Shown here piece after piece: positions 7,038 through 13,997 of a stretch of DNA of 13,997 nucleotides. Made by a program: the position numbers and the translations under genes. The notes beneath the pieces are model-generated. The model did not search any database, was not told the origin of the DNA, and saw only the letters and a list, made by a program, of their open reading frames with translations. Location of the stretch: assembly GCA_004556005.1 (NCBI GenBank), contig SFJA01000045.1, positions 1 to 13,997 on the forward strand, in the 5' to 3' direction. Every line of letters starts with the position of its first letter. Within the stretch, counting starts at the first letter, position 1. This DNA comes from Bacteroidales bacterium. Lineage in GTDB: Bacteria; Bacteroidota; Bacteroidia; Bacteroidales; UBA932.

Positions 7038-9317
7038 ATGAGAATCAAGCTTTCCGCAATAATACTCTTCCTGCTGCTGTCTTCACTGCACTCCGGTGCG
7101 GAGACCCTGTGCAGCTATGTCAACCCATTCGTCGGAACTGACGGATTCGGCAACTGCTACCCCGGAGCACAGATGCCTTTCGGCGGCATTCAGATAAGCC
7201 CTGACACGGATTTTGACGAATACGACGCTGCGGCGGGATACAAATATTCCCGGAAGACCCTGCTCGGGTTCAGCCTGACTCACCTTGCAGGCACCGGCAT
7301 ACCTGACCTCGGGGATTTCCTATTTATGCCGGGGACAGGAAAGTTCAGGCACGAAAGAGGCAGCGAAGAGAACCCGGACAGCGGATACCGCAGCAGATTT
7401 TCCCACGACAGGGAGAGCGCATCCCCTGGCTATTATAGCGTGGAACTGACTGATTATGGAGTGTTTGCCGAGATGACGGCAGGCAAACGGGCGGGAATCT
7501 TCCGTTTCACCTTCCCACAGAGCGACAGTTGCTGGGTGCTGATAGACCTTGACCACACACTGTACCAGAAATGCGTATGGTCAGACGTGCGAATTTCAGC
7601 AGACGGGCGTGAAATATGTGGATCAAAGACCGTAAAGGGTTGGAGTCCTGAGCGTTTCGTGTATTTTGTAGCACGGTTCGACAGAAAGATCGACGACTTT
7701 GTAATACTCCAGGACGGCAAGCCGGTCATATACAACACCAAGCGTTTCCGCAGCAACAGAGAAGCCTGGGGCGAAAAGTTGCAGATGGTCGTCAGATTCA
7801 GCAACCCGGGCACAATGGAAATACGCACTGCCATTTCCTCCGTCAGTACGGACGGTGCCAGAAAAAACCTTGAAGAACTTGAAGGGAAGATTTTTGATAC
7901 GGTAAGAAAGGAAGCCGCACTCGCCTGGGAACAGGAATTGGGCAAGTACAGGCTTGTCAGCGAAGACAGAAAACTGAAGGAAACATTCTACACCAGCGTG
8001 TATCATACAGCCCTGCACCCTTTTGTATTCCAGGATGCAGACGGCAGGTTCAGAGGGCACGATAAGAATATAGAAACGGCCACAGGTTTTACAAACGTTA
8101 CCGTTTTTTCCCTTTGGGATACATACAGGGCCTTCCACCCGCTGCTCAATCTGGTCAACAGGCCGCTTCAGGCAGACATTGCCAATTCCATGCTCGCGCA
8201 TTACGACAAGAGTTCGGAAAAGATGCTTCCTATCTGGAGTTTCTATGGCGGCGAGACCTGGTGTATGATAGGATATCACGCCTGTTCTGTACTTGCCGAT
8301 ATGATGCTCAAGGGAGTTACGGGCTTTGACTATGACAGGGCCTTCGAAGCTATGGTGACGACTGCGACCAACCGCAACTATGACTGCATACCCGAGTACG
8401 AGACTCTCGGCTATGTACCGTTCGACAAGGAAAAGGAATCTGTTTCCAAGACACTTGAGTATGCCTATGACGACTGGTGCATCGCGCAGGTAGCCAAAAT
8501 GCTCGGATATGACGGCAGCGTGGAGGGGAAAAAGGACTGGTACAGCGTATTCGAGGGCAGATGCCACAACTGGCAGAATCTATACGACCCTGAAACCAGG
8601 TATATGAGGGGTCGCAACTCCGCCGGGGAGTGGAGGACTCCGTTTGCACCAATCGCATACCAGGGGCCAAATTCGGTTCACGGTTGGGGCGATATAACTG
8701 AAGGATTCACAATGCAATACACCTGGACAGTCCCTCACGACTTCGACAAATACGTCGAACTTGCCGGAAGACAATTCCTCCTTAACCGGTTGGACAGCCT
8801 GTTCACCATCGAGATGGACGAGGACATTCCGGGTGCGCACGACATCTGGGGTCGCATTGGCGGTTACTGGCACGGAAATGAGCCTTGCCATCACGTGACA
8901 TACCTTTACAATGTTCTCGGCAAGCCTTGGGAATGCCAGAAATGGGTAAGATACATAGCCGACAATTTCTACGGAAACAAGCCTGACGCTCTCAGCGGAA
9001 ACGATGACTGCGGGCAGATGAGTGCCTGGTATCTGTTCAACTGTATGGGATTCTACCCGGTATGCCCGGGCAGCGACGAGTATTGGATAGGTTCTCCTTG
9101 CGTTCCCGAACTTGAAGTTCAGTTCAGCGGTGGCGGCAAGCTGCATATGACAGCGGAAGGCTGGAGCAAGGACGCCGTTTACGTCAAGGCAGTTTATCTT
9201 GACGGCAAGAAGCTTAGTGAACCTTTCATCAGATATCAGGACATCATTGACGGAGCCGAGCTTCGCTTCGTTATGAGCAGGAAACCGGCAAAGAACAATT
9301 TTAAAACCACAAAATAA
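7038..9317 (+). CDS. GH92 exo-alpha-mannosidase (copy B), exported
   Basis: A 759-aa paralogue of the preceding gene with the same architecture: signal peptide (about 1-20, ending HSGA), beta-sandwich beginning SYVNPFVGTDG, then the (alpha/alpha)6 catalytic domain. Shared motifs are PFGG near the start, FSLWDTYRAFHP, TLEYAYDDW, HGNEP (612-616) and GNDDCGQMSAWY with Asp656/Asp657. The catalytic-acid region is EGFTMQYTWTVPHD (Glu555), close to the usual family pattern. It differs from copy A at GFSLTHLAGTGIPDLGD (copy A: GFSHTHFSGTGHSDLGD) and at GNEPCHH with Cys617 where copy A has Ser. A different linkage or a different aglycone is therefore likely. No SD-like site precedes the ATG. Its stop overlaps the next start as TAATG, indicating coupled translation with the GH31. 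The mannosidase family is secure; the exact specificity is not. Confidence 0.95.
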   Translation: MRIKLSAIILFLLLSSLHSGAETLCSYVNPFVGTDGFGNCYPGAQMPFGGIQISPDTDFDEYDAAAGYKYSRKTLLGFSLTHLAGTGIPDLGDFLFMPGTGKFRHERGSEENPDSGYRSRFSHDRESASPGYYSVELTDYGVFAEMTAGKRAGIFRFTFPQSDSCWVLIDLDHTLYQKCVWSDVRISADGREICGSKTVKGWSPERFVYFVARFDRKIDDFVILQDGKPVIYNTKRFRSNREAWGEKLQMVVRFSNPGTMEIRTAISSVSTDGARKNLEELEGKIFDTVRKEAALAWEQELGKYRLVSEDRKLKETFYTSVYHTALHPFVFQDADGRFRGHDKNIETATGFTNVTVFSLWDTYRAFHPLLNLVNRPLQADIANSMLAHYDKSSEKMLPIWSFYGGETWCMIGYHACSVLADMMLKGVTGFDYDRAFEAMVTTATNRNYDCIPEYETLGYVPFDKEKESVSKTLEYAYDDWCIAQVAKMLGYDGSVEGKKDWYSVFEGRCHNWQNLYDPETRYMRGRNSAGEWRTPFAPIAYQGPNSVHGWGDITEGFTMQYTWTVPHDFDKYVELAGRQFLLNRLDSLFTIEMDEDIPGAHDIWGRIGGYWHGNEPCHHVTYLYNVLGKPWECQKWVRYIADNFYGNKPDALSGNDDCGQMSAWYLFNCMGFYPVCPGSDEYWIGSPCVPELEVQFSGGGKLHMTAEGWSKDAVYVKAVYLDGKKLSEPFIRYQDIIDGAELRFVMSRKPAKNNFKTTK

Positions 9318-11701
9318 TGAGAAAAAGACTGATAAGCATCATTGCAGCAGCCATTATGGGGGTATGCTCACTTGCGGCGAACGAGAGCCGTACCGTAAAG
9401 ACAAACAATGGGCTCAATGTCAAGGTGCAGGCTTGTACGGACGGCATTTTCCGCATACAGGTCAGCCCGAGAGACCAGTTCGCCGAGTCTCTGATGGAGC
9501 GTTACGGAATAGTCAAAACCGACTGGACCCCGGTTAATGCAAAGTTCAAGGAGACACGCAATACGCTGACCGTAACAACGGCCACCAATACCCTCGTTCT
9601 CAACAAGAAGGACGGAAGCATAAGCCTTACCGGCAACGACGGAAGGAAACTTGTACGCGAGCTCCGATTCGTCAAGTCGGGAGCGCCTCTCTGCTACTCT
9701 CTTGCCAAAGTCATCAACGACAAATTCTCAAGCCTCACGGTTGCAAGCAACGGAGGAATCATCGGTGATGACAACGGACAGTTCTCCGAAAAGGACAAAG
9801 CCGAGAGCGGAGATCCTGAAAAGAGCCACGTTCTTTCCATCGAAATGGCAAAGGGAGAGCGTTTCTACGGCGGTGGCAGTACGAGCCGTGACCATATCCA
9901 GCACAGGGGCGAATTGCTCAGGATGTGGACCACATACCAGCACACCGAGATTCCTATGCCGTTTATGGTAAGTTCACTCGGCTGGGGAATATATAACAAT
10001 GACACAAGGAAGAATTATTTCGACATCGGATATACCGACAAGGAAAGGTTCAATATCTACAATACAAATGACGAGGCTGACTTCTACCTGTTTGCAGAGA
10101 AGGATATGCCCGGTGTACTCAATGACTACACGCTCACTACCGGAAGGTCATACCTGCTTCCAAAATGGGCTTACGGCCTCTGTTTCGGTCCTAATATGAG
10201 GGAAGACCAGTGGGACATCCTCAACGATGCCGTTCATTTCAGGCAGGCGGAAGTTCCTTGCGACCTGTTCTGGCTTGAGCCTCAGTGGATGGAGAAAAGA
10301 TATGACTTCAGCACAGAAAAGAAATTCAACTCCGAGAAATTTGCCGTAGAACCATACTGGGAAATCGACAAATATCCTAAGAAACTCCACAACCGCCTGT
10401 TTATCGGGAAGTTGCGCAATATGGGATATCACCTCGGTCTTTGGCTTTGCGAGGAATATGACCTCAGCATAACCGAAGAAGACCTTATCGCTGAACGCGA
10501 GGGCAGAGCGCAGTCCGGACAGGAGCACTGGATGGACCACCTCACTACCTTTATGGACCTCGGCGTGGACGGATTCAAGATGGACCCGGCAAGAACAATC
10601 GACGAACATACTTTCCAGTCATATTACAACGGCCAGACAGACAAGGTTATGCACAATCTCAACCAGGTATTGCTGCCTAAGCAGATGGCTATGATGGGAA
10701 GAAAGTACAACGGCAAGCGCACATGGCACCACTACTGCGGAGGATGGAGCGGCACACAGCATTGGGGAGCTTCAACCAGCGGTGACAACGGTGGCGGAAA
10801 GACTGCACTATTTGACCAGATCAATCTGGGTATGAGCGGATTCCTCAATACTTCCTGTGACGTGATGAGCGTTCCGAAGGAGCAGGAAATGCAGAGTCTC
10901 CATTTCGGACTCTTCCTGCCTTGGTGCCAGATCAACAGCTGGTTCAGCATGATGCATCCGTTCTATTACAACGAGCACGAACAGGGAATGTATCGTGACT
11001 ATGTGAAGATGCGTTACGAGCTCATCCCATACATCTACTCGATGGCAATAGAATCGACACTGAACGGAATGCCGATAGTCAGAAGCATGCCTCTGGTATT
11101 CCCTGATGACGAGAACGTTTACGATATGTGCTACCAGTATATGTTCGGAAACAGCTTCTGCCTCGGAATTTTCACAAACGAGATTTACCTTCCTGCAGGC
11201 AGCTGGATCGATGCATGGTCTGGTGAGAAATACCAGAGCAAGGGCGAGACATTTACGGTCGATATCCCGGAAAACCGTGCCGGACTTCTCTTCATCCGCG
11301 ACGGTGCTATCATTCCTACTATGGAAGAAAAGCAGTACATCGGAGACAAGCCTCTCGACAACTACATCGTCAAGGTATATCCTCACGGAGAGTCAAGCTA
11401 CACCCTGCTTGACTGCGATGCCGAAGACTACGAGTATGAGAACGGGGCCATTGCAAAGACACTGTTCGAGTGCAGGGAAGAAGCCGGAAAGGTATCCATC
11501 ACCATCAACCCTACCGAAGGCAGTTTCAAGGATATGCCTCAGGTTCACGACTACCATATGGTTGTTTACAATCCTGCAAAACCTTCTTCAGTAAGCGTAA
11601 ACGGAAAGATTATCGACAACTGGACATACACGGAAGGAAGCGTAAAGTTCAGCATCGAGGATCTCGGCGTCCAGGAAAAGGCAGAAATCGTGATTCTGTA
11701 A
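9317..11701 (+). CDS. GH31 family retaining alpha-glycosidase, exported, atypical active site
   Basis: GH31 contains alpha-glucosidases, alpha-xylosidases, alpha-galactosidases, alpha-GalNAcases and others. This 794-aa protein has a signal peptide (about 1-21, MRKRLISIIAAAIMG to SLA), an N-terminal beta-sandwich (about 25-260), a (beta/alpha)8 barrel (about 285-610) and C-terminal beta domains. DGFKMDPAR (418-426) gives the expected nucleophile Asp423, and TSGDN gives the expected acid/base Asp490; the 67-residue spacing is normal for the family. The stretch leading to Asp490 departs from the usual TRAG...QRY...WSGD: Cys474 replaces the substrate-contacting Arg, His482 replaces the Arg of QRY and Thr487 replaces Trp. 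The nucleophile context KMDPAR is neither the DMNE of alpha-glucosidases nor the TDFGE of alpha-xylosidases. The start overlaps the GH92 stop by one base. Family is certain, substrate is not; I would not label it an alpha-glucosidase. Confidence 0.93.
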   Translation: MRKRLISIIAAAIMGVCSLAANESRTVKTNNGLNVKVQACTDGIFRIQVSPRDQFAESLMERYGIVKTDWTPVNAKFKETRNTLTVTTATNTLVLNKKDGSISLTGNDGRKLVRELRFVKSGAPLCYSLAKVINDKFSSLTVASNGGIIGDDNGQFSEKDKAESGDPEKSHVLSIEMAKGERFYGGGSTSRDHIQHRGELLRMWTTYQHTEIPMPFMVSSLGWGIYNNDTRKNYFDIGYTDKERFNIYNTNDEADFYLFAEKDMPGVLNDYTLTTGRSYLLPKWAYGLCFGPNMREDQWDILNDAVHFRQAEVPCDLFWLEPQWMEKRYDFSTEKKFNSEKFAVEPYWEIDKYPKKLHNRLFIGKLRNMGYHLGLWLCEEYDLSITEEDLIAEREGRAQSGQEHWMDHLTTFMDLGVDGFKMDPARTIDEHTFQSYYNGQTDKVMHNLNQVLLPKQMAMMGRKYNGKRTWHHYCGGWSGTQHWGASTSGDNGGGKTALFDQINLGMSGFLNTSCDVMSVPKEQEMQSLHFGLFLPWCQINSWFSMMHPFYYNEHEQGMYRDYVKMRYELIPYIYSMAIESTLNGMPIVRSMPLVFPDDENVYDMCYQYMFGNSFCLGIFTNEIYLPAGSWIDAWSGEKYQSKGETFTVDIPENRAGLLFIRDGAIIPTMEEKQYIGDKPLDNYIVKVYPHGESSYTLLDCDAEDYEYENGAIAKTLFECREEAGKVSITINPTEGSFKDMPQVHDYHMVVYNPAKPSSVSVNGKIIDNWTYTEGSVKFSIEDLGVQEKAEIVIL

Positions 11702-11710
11702 TAATGGATT

Positions 11711-11716
11711 GAAGGA
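11711..11716 (+). promoter_or_regulatory. SD-like ribosome-binding site supporting the ATG at 11721
   Basis: GAAGGA lies 4 nt before ATG 11721, in the 19-bp gap after the GH31 stop. It favours this ATG over the in-frame TTG at 11709, which would place the purine run inside the coding region. SD motifs are uncommon and of limited weight in Bacteroidota, so this is supportive only. Confidence 0.45.
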
Positions 11717-11720
11717 CAAT

Positions 11721-13838
11721 ATGACATCAAACGGATTAATCAGTCTGTGTCTGGCGACGGCACTCACGCTCCAGGGCGTGGATGCCGTTTGCGCCGATAC
11801 CGGCAACGGAAGCATCGACCGCAGGGCTGTAGTTTCCCGTCACGACATAAGCATCAGCTCCACACTCCCCCAAAGTCCCGGGCAGGTGGGAAATGGAAAA
11901 TTTGCTTTCGGCTTGGACATCAGCGGATTGCAGTCTTTTGTGCCTTTCTCCACGCTCAGTGATTGGGGATGGCATTCCTTTCCTCTGCCAGAGGGTGTAA
12001 AAACAGAAGATTACAGGCCAGTCTATTTCGAGTCATACGGGAAGAATATCCCATACATCGACTTCAACCCGGAAACGGAGCAGGCCAGCATGTACCTCAA
12101 GGCTAATCCGCACAGGGTCAATCTGGGGCGCATAGGATTTGTATTTCTGCGCGAGGATGGAAGCGAAGCAGTGGAAGCGGACCTTAAAGACGCGCATCAA
12201 TACACAGACCTCTGGACCGGAGAGGTCAGAAGTTCATTCAGCCTTGAAGGCAGTCAGGTCAAGGTTACCACCGTTTGCCACCCCGAGAAAGACCAGATAT
12301 CAGTCCGGGTCGAGTCCGGGCTTTGCCGTGAAGGCAGACTGAAGATTGCCGTCCGCTTCCCCTATGCTGACAACAAATCATTCAACAAGTTCGTAGGGCT
12401 TTTCGGCAGCGGCGACGACAGGCACAGCAGCAGAATTGTATCGTGCGGCGGAAGCGGAGCAAGCCTGGAGCACGAGATGGATGATCTCAAATACCGGCTT
12501 TCGGTCAGGTGGAACACTGAAACCGTATTGGAGAGCAAGGGAAATCACGTATTCGAACTTGTTCCTGAGGATGCGGATATCTGGGAATGTTCGTTCCTTT
12601 TCAGCAAAGACAGCGACGAAAGACCGGAGGCATTCGGCACTACTGCAGAAAAAAGCCTTATTGATTGGGAACGGTTCTGGTTGAGCGGTGCCGCAGTTGA
12701 CCTTTCGGAAAGCACAGACCCGAGATGGAAGGAGCTGGAACGCAGGATAGTGCTTTCGCAGTACCTGATGCGGCTCAACGAAAGCGGATTGTTTCCTCCT
12801 CAGGAATCCGGTCTTGTAAACAACGGATGGTACGGAAGATTCCATTTCGAGATGATATGGTGGCACGCTGCGCACTATTTCCTCTGGGGCAGGAACAGTT
12901 GCTGCGATCAGATGCTTCAGATTTACAGACAATTTCTTCCCGGAGCCCGCGAAAGGGCAGAGATGGAAGGCAGACGGGGCGCACGCTGGCCGAAATGCAC
13001 AGCTGACTTTAACCGCGAATGGCCGTGCTCAGCACACGCATACCTGATATGGCAAGAGCCTCACCCTATCTACTTTGCTGAGCTCGAATACCGGCAATCC
13101 CCTACCAGAGAGACACTTGACAAATGGTCTGACATAGTGCTGGAAACAGCCGACTATATGGCTGATTATGTATTCTGGGACGGAAAGAGATATGTAATAG
13201 GACCACCGGTAACGCCAGTTTCCGAAAATACAGACCCGTTCAACACCCTCAACCCCGGATTTGAACTCTGCTATTTCCGTTATGCTCTCAAAACCGCAGT
13301 GGAATGGGCCGGACGATTGGGACTGCCTGCAGAAAGAAGTGCAGACTGGCGCAGGGTGCTGCGCAAACTTGCATCACCTCCGGTAGAAAACGGTTATTAC
13401 ATCACGGAAGAAAATATGACCGATATGTGGGGCAGCCACAATTACGAACATCCGGCAATTACTGGAATGTACGGCTGGCTTCCGGGAGACGGCGTCAATA
13501 AGAAAATATTCCGCAGAACGTTCTACAAGGTGCTGGATGACTGGAAGATGGACAAGATCTGGGGCTGGGACTTCCCTATGCTGGCTATGGCGGCGGCGCG
13601 TCTTGGAGACCCTGAAAAAGCCATAGACCTGCTCACCACTACCGAACACAAATTCGGTTTTGACGCTCACGGACTGGCAGACACCTGGCCATTCCCTTAC
13701 TTCCCTGCAAACGGTGGCCTTCTGACAGCAGTCGCAATGATGTGCGAAGGCTGGGACGGATCATCCGGAAGCGCCCCAGGATTTCCGAAGGACGGAAGCT
13801 GGACAGTGAAATATGAAGGCTTTAACCGTATGCCTTGA
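11721..13838 (+). CDS. Secreted six-hairpin (alpha/alpha)6 glycosidase-like protein, GH65-like, function unknown
   Basis: A 705-aa protein with a hydrophobic N-terminus ending AVCA|D (about residue 22). It begins with a beta-rich domain carrying VGNGKFAFG (56-64), GLQSF and SDWGWHSFP (80-88). A helical domain follows with HFEMIWWHAAHYFLWGR (about 375-391), then ARWPKC (421-426), DFNREWP (429-435) and IWQEPHPIYFAELEYR (443-458), then Trp-rich segments with DMWGSHNYEHPA and WGWDFPM. This beta-domain plus (alpha/alpha)6 layout resembles GH65 and related clan GH-L enzymes. The VGNG/DWGWHSFP and WQ-PHPIYFAE signatures recur in predicted Bacteroidota glycosidases from memory, but I know no activity for them. 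Glu433 and Glu446 are candidate catalytic acids only because of their conserved-looking surroundings. The n-region lacks Lys or Arg from this ATG; the TTG at 11709 would add one Lys. It is fourth in the operon and its stop overlaps the next ATG (TGATG). Confidence 0.8.
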   Translation: MTSNGLISLCLATALTLQGVDAVCADTGNGSIDRRAVVSRHDISISSTLPQSPGQVGNGKFAFGLDISGLQSFVPFSTLSDWGWHSFPLPEGVKTEDYRPVYFESYGKNIPYIDFNPETEQASMYLKANPHRVNLGRIGFVFLREDGSEAVEADLKDAHQYTDLWTGEVRSSFSLEGSQVKVTTVCHPEKDQISVRVESGLCREGRLKIAVRFPYADNKSFNKFVGLFGSGDDRHSSRIVSCGGSGASLEHEMDDLKYRLSVRWNTETVLESKGNHVFELVPEDADIWECSFLFSKDSDERPEAFGTTAEKSLIDWERFWLSGAAVDLSESTDPRWKELERRIVLSQYLMRLNESGLFPPQESGLVNNGWYGRFHFEMIWWHAAHYFLWGRNSCCDQMLQIYRQFLPGARERAEMEGRRGARWPKCTADFNREWPCSAHAYLIWQEPHPIYFAELEYRQSPTRETLDKWSDIVLETADYMADYVFWDGKRYVIGPPVTPVSENTDPFNTLNPGFELCYFRYALKTAVEWAGRLGLPAERSADWRRVLRKLASPPVENGYYITEENMTDMWGSHNYEHPAITGMYGWLPGDGVNKKIFRRTFYKVLDDWKMDKIWGWDFPMLAMAAARLGDPEKAIDLLTTTEHKFGFDAHGLADTWPFPYFPANGGLLTAVAMMCEGWDGSSGSAPGFPKDGSWTVKYEGFNRMP

Positions 13839-13997
13839 TGAAGAAGCTTATACATGTCATAATAGCGGCTATCCTGCCCGCAGCCTTACTGTCCGGAACA
13901 GACTGTGCTCGCGCGGCAAGCGGCGATGGCAGAGACAAAGACCGTCGGGACGCTCTGATGGAGGCATTTACAGATCCTCCGCAATCGGCGCGCCCCA
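13838..13997 (+). CDS. N-terminus of a secreted protein, possibly a GH106-like (rhamnosidase-type) glycosidase; cut by the right edge
   Basis: The frame opens at ATG 13838, overlapping the previous stop as TGATG, and stays open for 53 codons to the edge. It starts MKKLIHVIIAAILPAALLSG, a clear signal peptide with cleavage probably near ARA|AS (about residue 27); TDCA is not a good lipobox. After cleavage, a charged stretch leads to LMEAFTDPPQSARP. From memory, F-x-(D/N)PP-x-(S)ARP just after the signal peptide is typical of large Bacteroidota glycosidases of the GH106 alpha-L-rhamnosidase type and relatives, where it is followed by a WWHW segment lying outside this window. That family assignment is tentative; the existence of a secreted operon member is firm. 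Confidence 0.7.
   Translation, partial: MKKLIHVIIAAILPAALLSGTDCARAASGDGRDKDRRDALMEAFTDPPQSARP

Noticed and set aside
7623..8567. Minus-strand open frame of 314 codons inside GH92 copy B
   Set aside because: It is fully antisense to a gene with strong family motifs, its translation shows no recognisable domain, and it has no promoter-like element; it is a shadow frame.
11709..11720. TTG start four codons before the six-hairpin gene's ATG
   Set aside because: ATG 11721 is preceded by GAAGGA at short spacing. The TTG would add a Lys to the signal peptide, so it is not fully excluded.
13838..13920. Lipoprotein signal in the last gene (Cys in SGTDCA)
   Set aside because: The residues before the Cys (G-T-D) do not fit a lipobox, which needs a small residue directly before the Cys and Leu at -3.

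Overview
The window is a glycan-utilisation region (PUL-type) from a Bacteroidota genome, most likely of the order Bacteroidales. The evidence is a SusC-type TonB-dependent receptor, a series of signal-peptide-bearing exo-glycosidases (GH29, two GH92, GH31 and one six-hairpin enzyme), and promoter -7 boxes of the Bacteroidota type TAnnTTTG. I cannot name the genus. No RNA genes, mobile elements, CRISPR arrays or long repeats were seen.

Layout. Bases 1-3083 (minus) hold a SusC-like receptor whose C-terminus runs off the left edge; no SusD is in view, and it would be expected further left. After a 145-bp AT-rich gap, 4581-3229 (minus) encodes a GH29 alpha-L-fucosidase. A compact 62-bp divergent promoter region (4582-4643) separates it from a tightly packed plus-strand operon: GH92 mannosidase A (4644-6995), GH92 mannosidase B (7038-9317), GH31 enzyme (9317-11701), a large secreted six-hairpin (GH65-like) enzyme (11721-13838), and the first 53 codons of another secreted protein (13838 to the right edge). 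Plus-strand junctions are 42 bp, a 1-base TAATG overlap, 19 bp, and a 1-base TGATG overlap.

How it may work together. The SusC receptor would import oligosaccharides across the outer membrane. The enzymes all have Sec-type N-termini without a convincing lipobox, so I infer that they act in the periplasm, trimming imported oligosaccharides from their non-reducing ends: fucose by GH29, mannose by the two GH92s, and further alpha-linked residues by the GH31 and the six-hairpin enzyme. No surface endo-enzyme, SusD, surface glycan-binding protein or regulator is in the window. A fucosylated, mannose-containing glycan (an N-glycan, or a plant, fungal or microbial heteropolysaccharide) fits, but the substrate is not determined by the sequence.

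Points that deserve attention: the GH31 lacks the usual substrate-binding Arg motif, the six-hairpin enzyme belongs to a group whose activity I do not know, the two GH92 copies differ in their active-site motifs, and the operon promoter sits so close to the first ATG that the mRNA may be leaderless.
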